Part shown: positions 6,076 to 6,475 of the stretch, in pieces
Position numbering within the stretch: position 1 is the stretch's first letter
How the letters are laid out: each line of letters starts with the position of its first letter
Assembly: GCA_946183095.1 (NCBI GenBank)
Contig: CAMHBE010000117.1
Coordinates: 1-6,475 of the forward strand
DNA: 6,475 nt
Reading direction: 5' to 3'
Source: an uncultured Clostridia bacterium
GTDB lineage: Bacteria; Bacillota; Clostridia; Oscillospirales; Ruminococcaceae
Made by a program: the position numbers and the translations under genes
The notes under the pieces: model-generated
Seen by the model: only the letters and a program-made list of their open reading frames with translations
Database searches by the model: none
What the model was told of the DNA's origin: nothing

Positions 6076-6475
6076 TCACTTCTTACCGAACAGCTTTGAG
6101 AAGAGACCTTTCTTTTCTTTCGGCTCTTTACCGGGCTTTTTCTCGCTTTCGGCGGGGCGGTATTCATCGTAATACTCGCCGTACTCGTCGTAGTCGATAT
6201 CGCCCATGAGCGCCTGTGCAAGTGTGCGGCGTTCGAGCTCGTCTCCGGTATCTTCGAGCAGATAGGTGTATATCCTCTTCGGGCGGGGAGGCGCGGGCAT
6301 ATCGGGAGCGGACTCTATTATGCTGTTCAGCGCCTTTCCCATATCCTCCGTGAGGGATGCACCCATTTCGCCGAAATATTCCTCACACGCGATGTTGTAT
6401 TCATCGGCGGGGTTCATGCCGCCGATAGCGGACAGATGTATCCCTTCGCGCAGATATGACGAATATTCGAGATAG
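6076..6475 (-). CDS. SecA-like protein, C-terminal fragment (cut by window edge)
   Basis: SecA proteins are the cytoplasmic ATPases that drive polypeptides through SecYEG. The frame stays open from the stop codon to the edge, giving at least 132 codons. The Met at 6417 is therefore internal; the 19 codons upstream of it are clearly coding. That upstream part reads YLREGIHLSAIGG and continues NPADEYN, matching the SecA scaffold/helical-wing signature LRxGIxLRxYxQxDPxxEY, with a following ExxFxxM helix as in SecA. No ATPase motifs are visible because they would lie off the window. After residue ~55 the chain becomes acidic and Tyr-rich (DYDEYGEYYDEY), then Lys-rich, ending KKGLFSKLFGKK. The cysteine zinc motif that usually ends SecA is absent. 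This suggests a divergent or accessory SecA. The family call rests on motif recognition from one end of the protein. Confidence 0.65.
   Translation of the reverse strand, partial: YLEYSSYLREGIHLSAIGGMNPADEYNIACEEYFGEMGASLTEDMGKALNSIIESAPDMPAPPRPKRIYTYLLEDTGDELERRTLAQALMGDIDYDEYGEYYDEYRPAESEKKPGKEPKEKKGLFSKLFGKK

Noticed and set aside
5984..6079. N-terminal extension of MnmE from a GTG at 6079
   Set aside because: The family N-terminus begins at METIAAIATPP (5983). The extra 32 residues are the translated hairpin and direct repeats and include the ribosome-site region.
6076..6417. Stand-alone 113-aa hypothetical protein
   Set aside because: The frame is open upstream to the window edge and the upstream codons carry the SecA-like signature, so the Met is internal.

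Overview
The window holds four protein-coding genes, all on the minus strand. In transcription order (right to left) they are the 3' end of a SecA-like gene running off the right edge, mnmE, an unrecognised gene of 306 codons, and addB. There is no sign of an IS transposase, phage module, CRISPR array, tRNA or rRNA. Moderately high GC, a Firmicutes-type AddB with an iron-sulfur cysteine pattern, strong AGGAGG-like ribosome sites and G/C-rich palindromic intergenic repeats suggest a clostridial gut-type Firmicute, most likely Ruminococcus or a related Oscillospiraceae. That placement is inference, not a database match.

Layout. 6076-6475: C-terminal end of a SecA-family protein, open to the window edge, so a short reading from the internal Met would be a mis-annotation. 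5984-6075: a 92-base gap with a perfect 12-bp hairpin and an 8-bp direct repeat. 4622-5983: mnmE, complete, 453 aa. 4267-4621: a 355-base gap filled largely by two long palindromes lying end to end with no base between them (4376-4450 and 4451-4542), plus a possible weak promoter. 3346-4266: a soluble protein of unknown function. 3221-3345: a short gap with three hairpins and the addB ribosome site. 98-3220: addB, complete, 1040 aa. 1-97: tandem 8-bp units and a GGGGGC/GCCCCC hairpin that look like the edge of an intergenic repeat.

The genes serve unrelated housekeeping roles: protein export (SecA-like), wobble-uridine tRNA modification (MnmE) and double-strand-break end processing (AddB). 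Nothing in the sequence shows that they act together. Each of the four intergenic gaps carries at least one strong inverted repeat, which suggests that mRNA ends or processing are set between genes. The most unusual material is the non-coding DNA, above all the twin palindrome between mnmE and the unknown gene, together with the unknown gene itself and the divergent tail of the SecA-like protein. I see no convincing evidence of a new multi-gene system.
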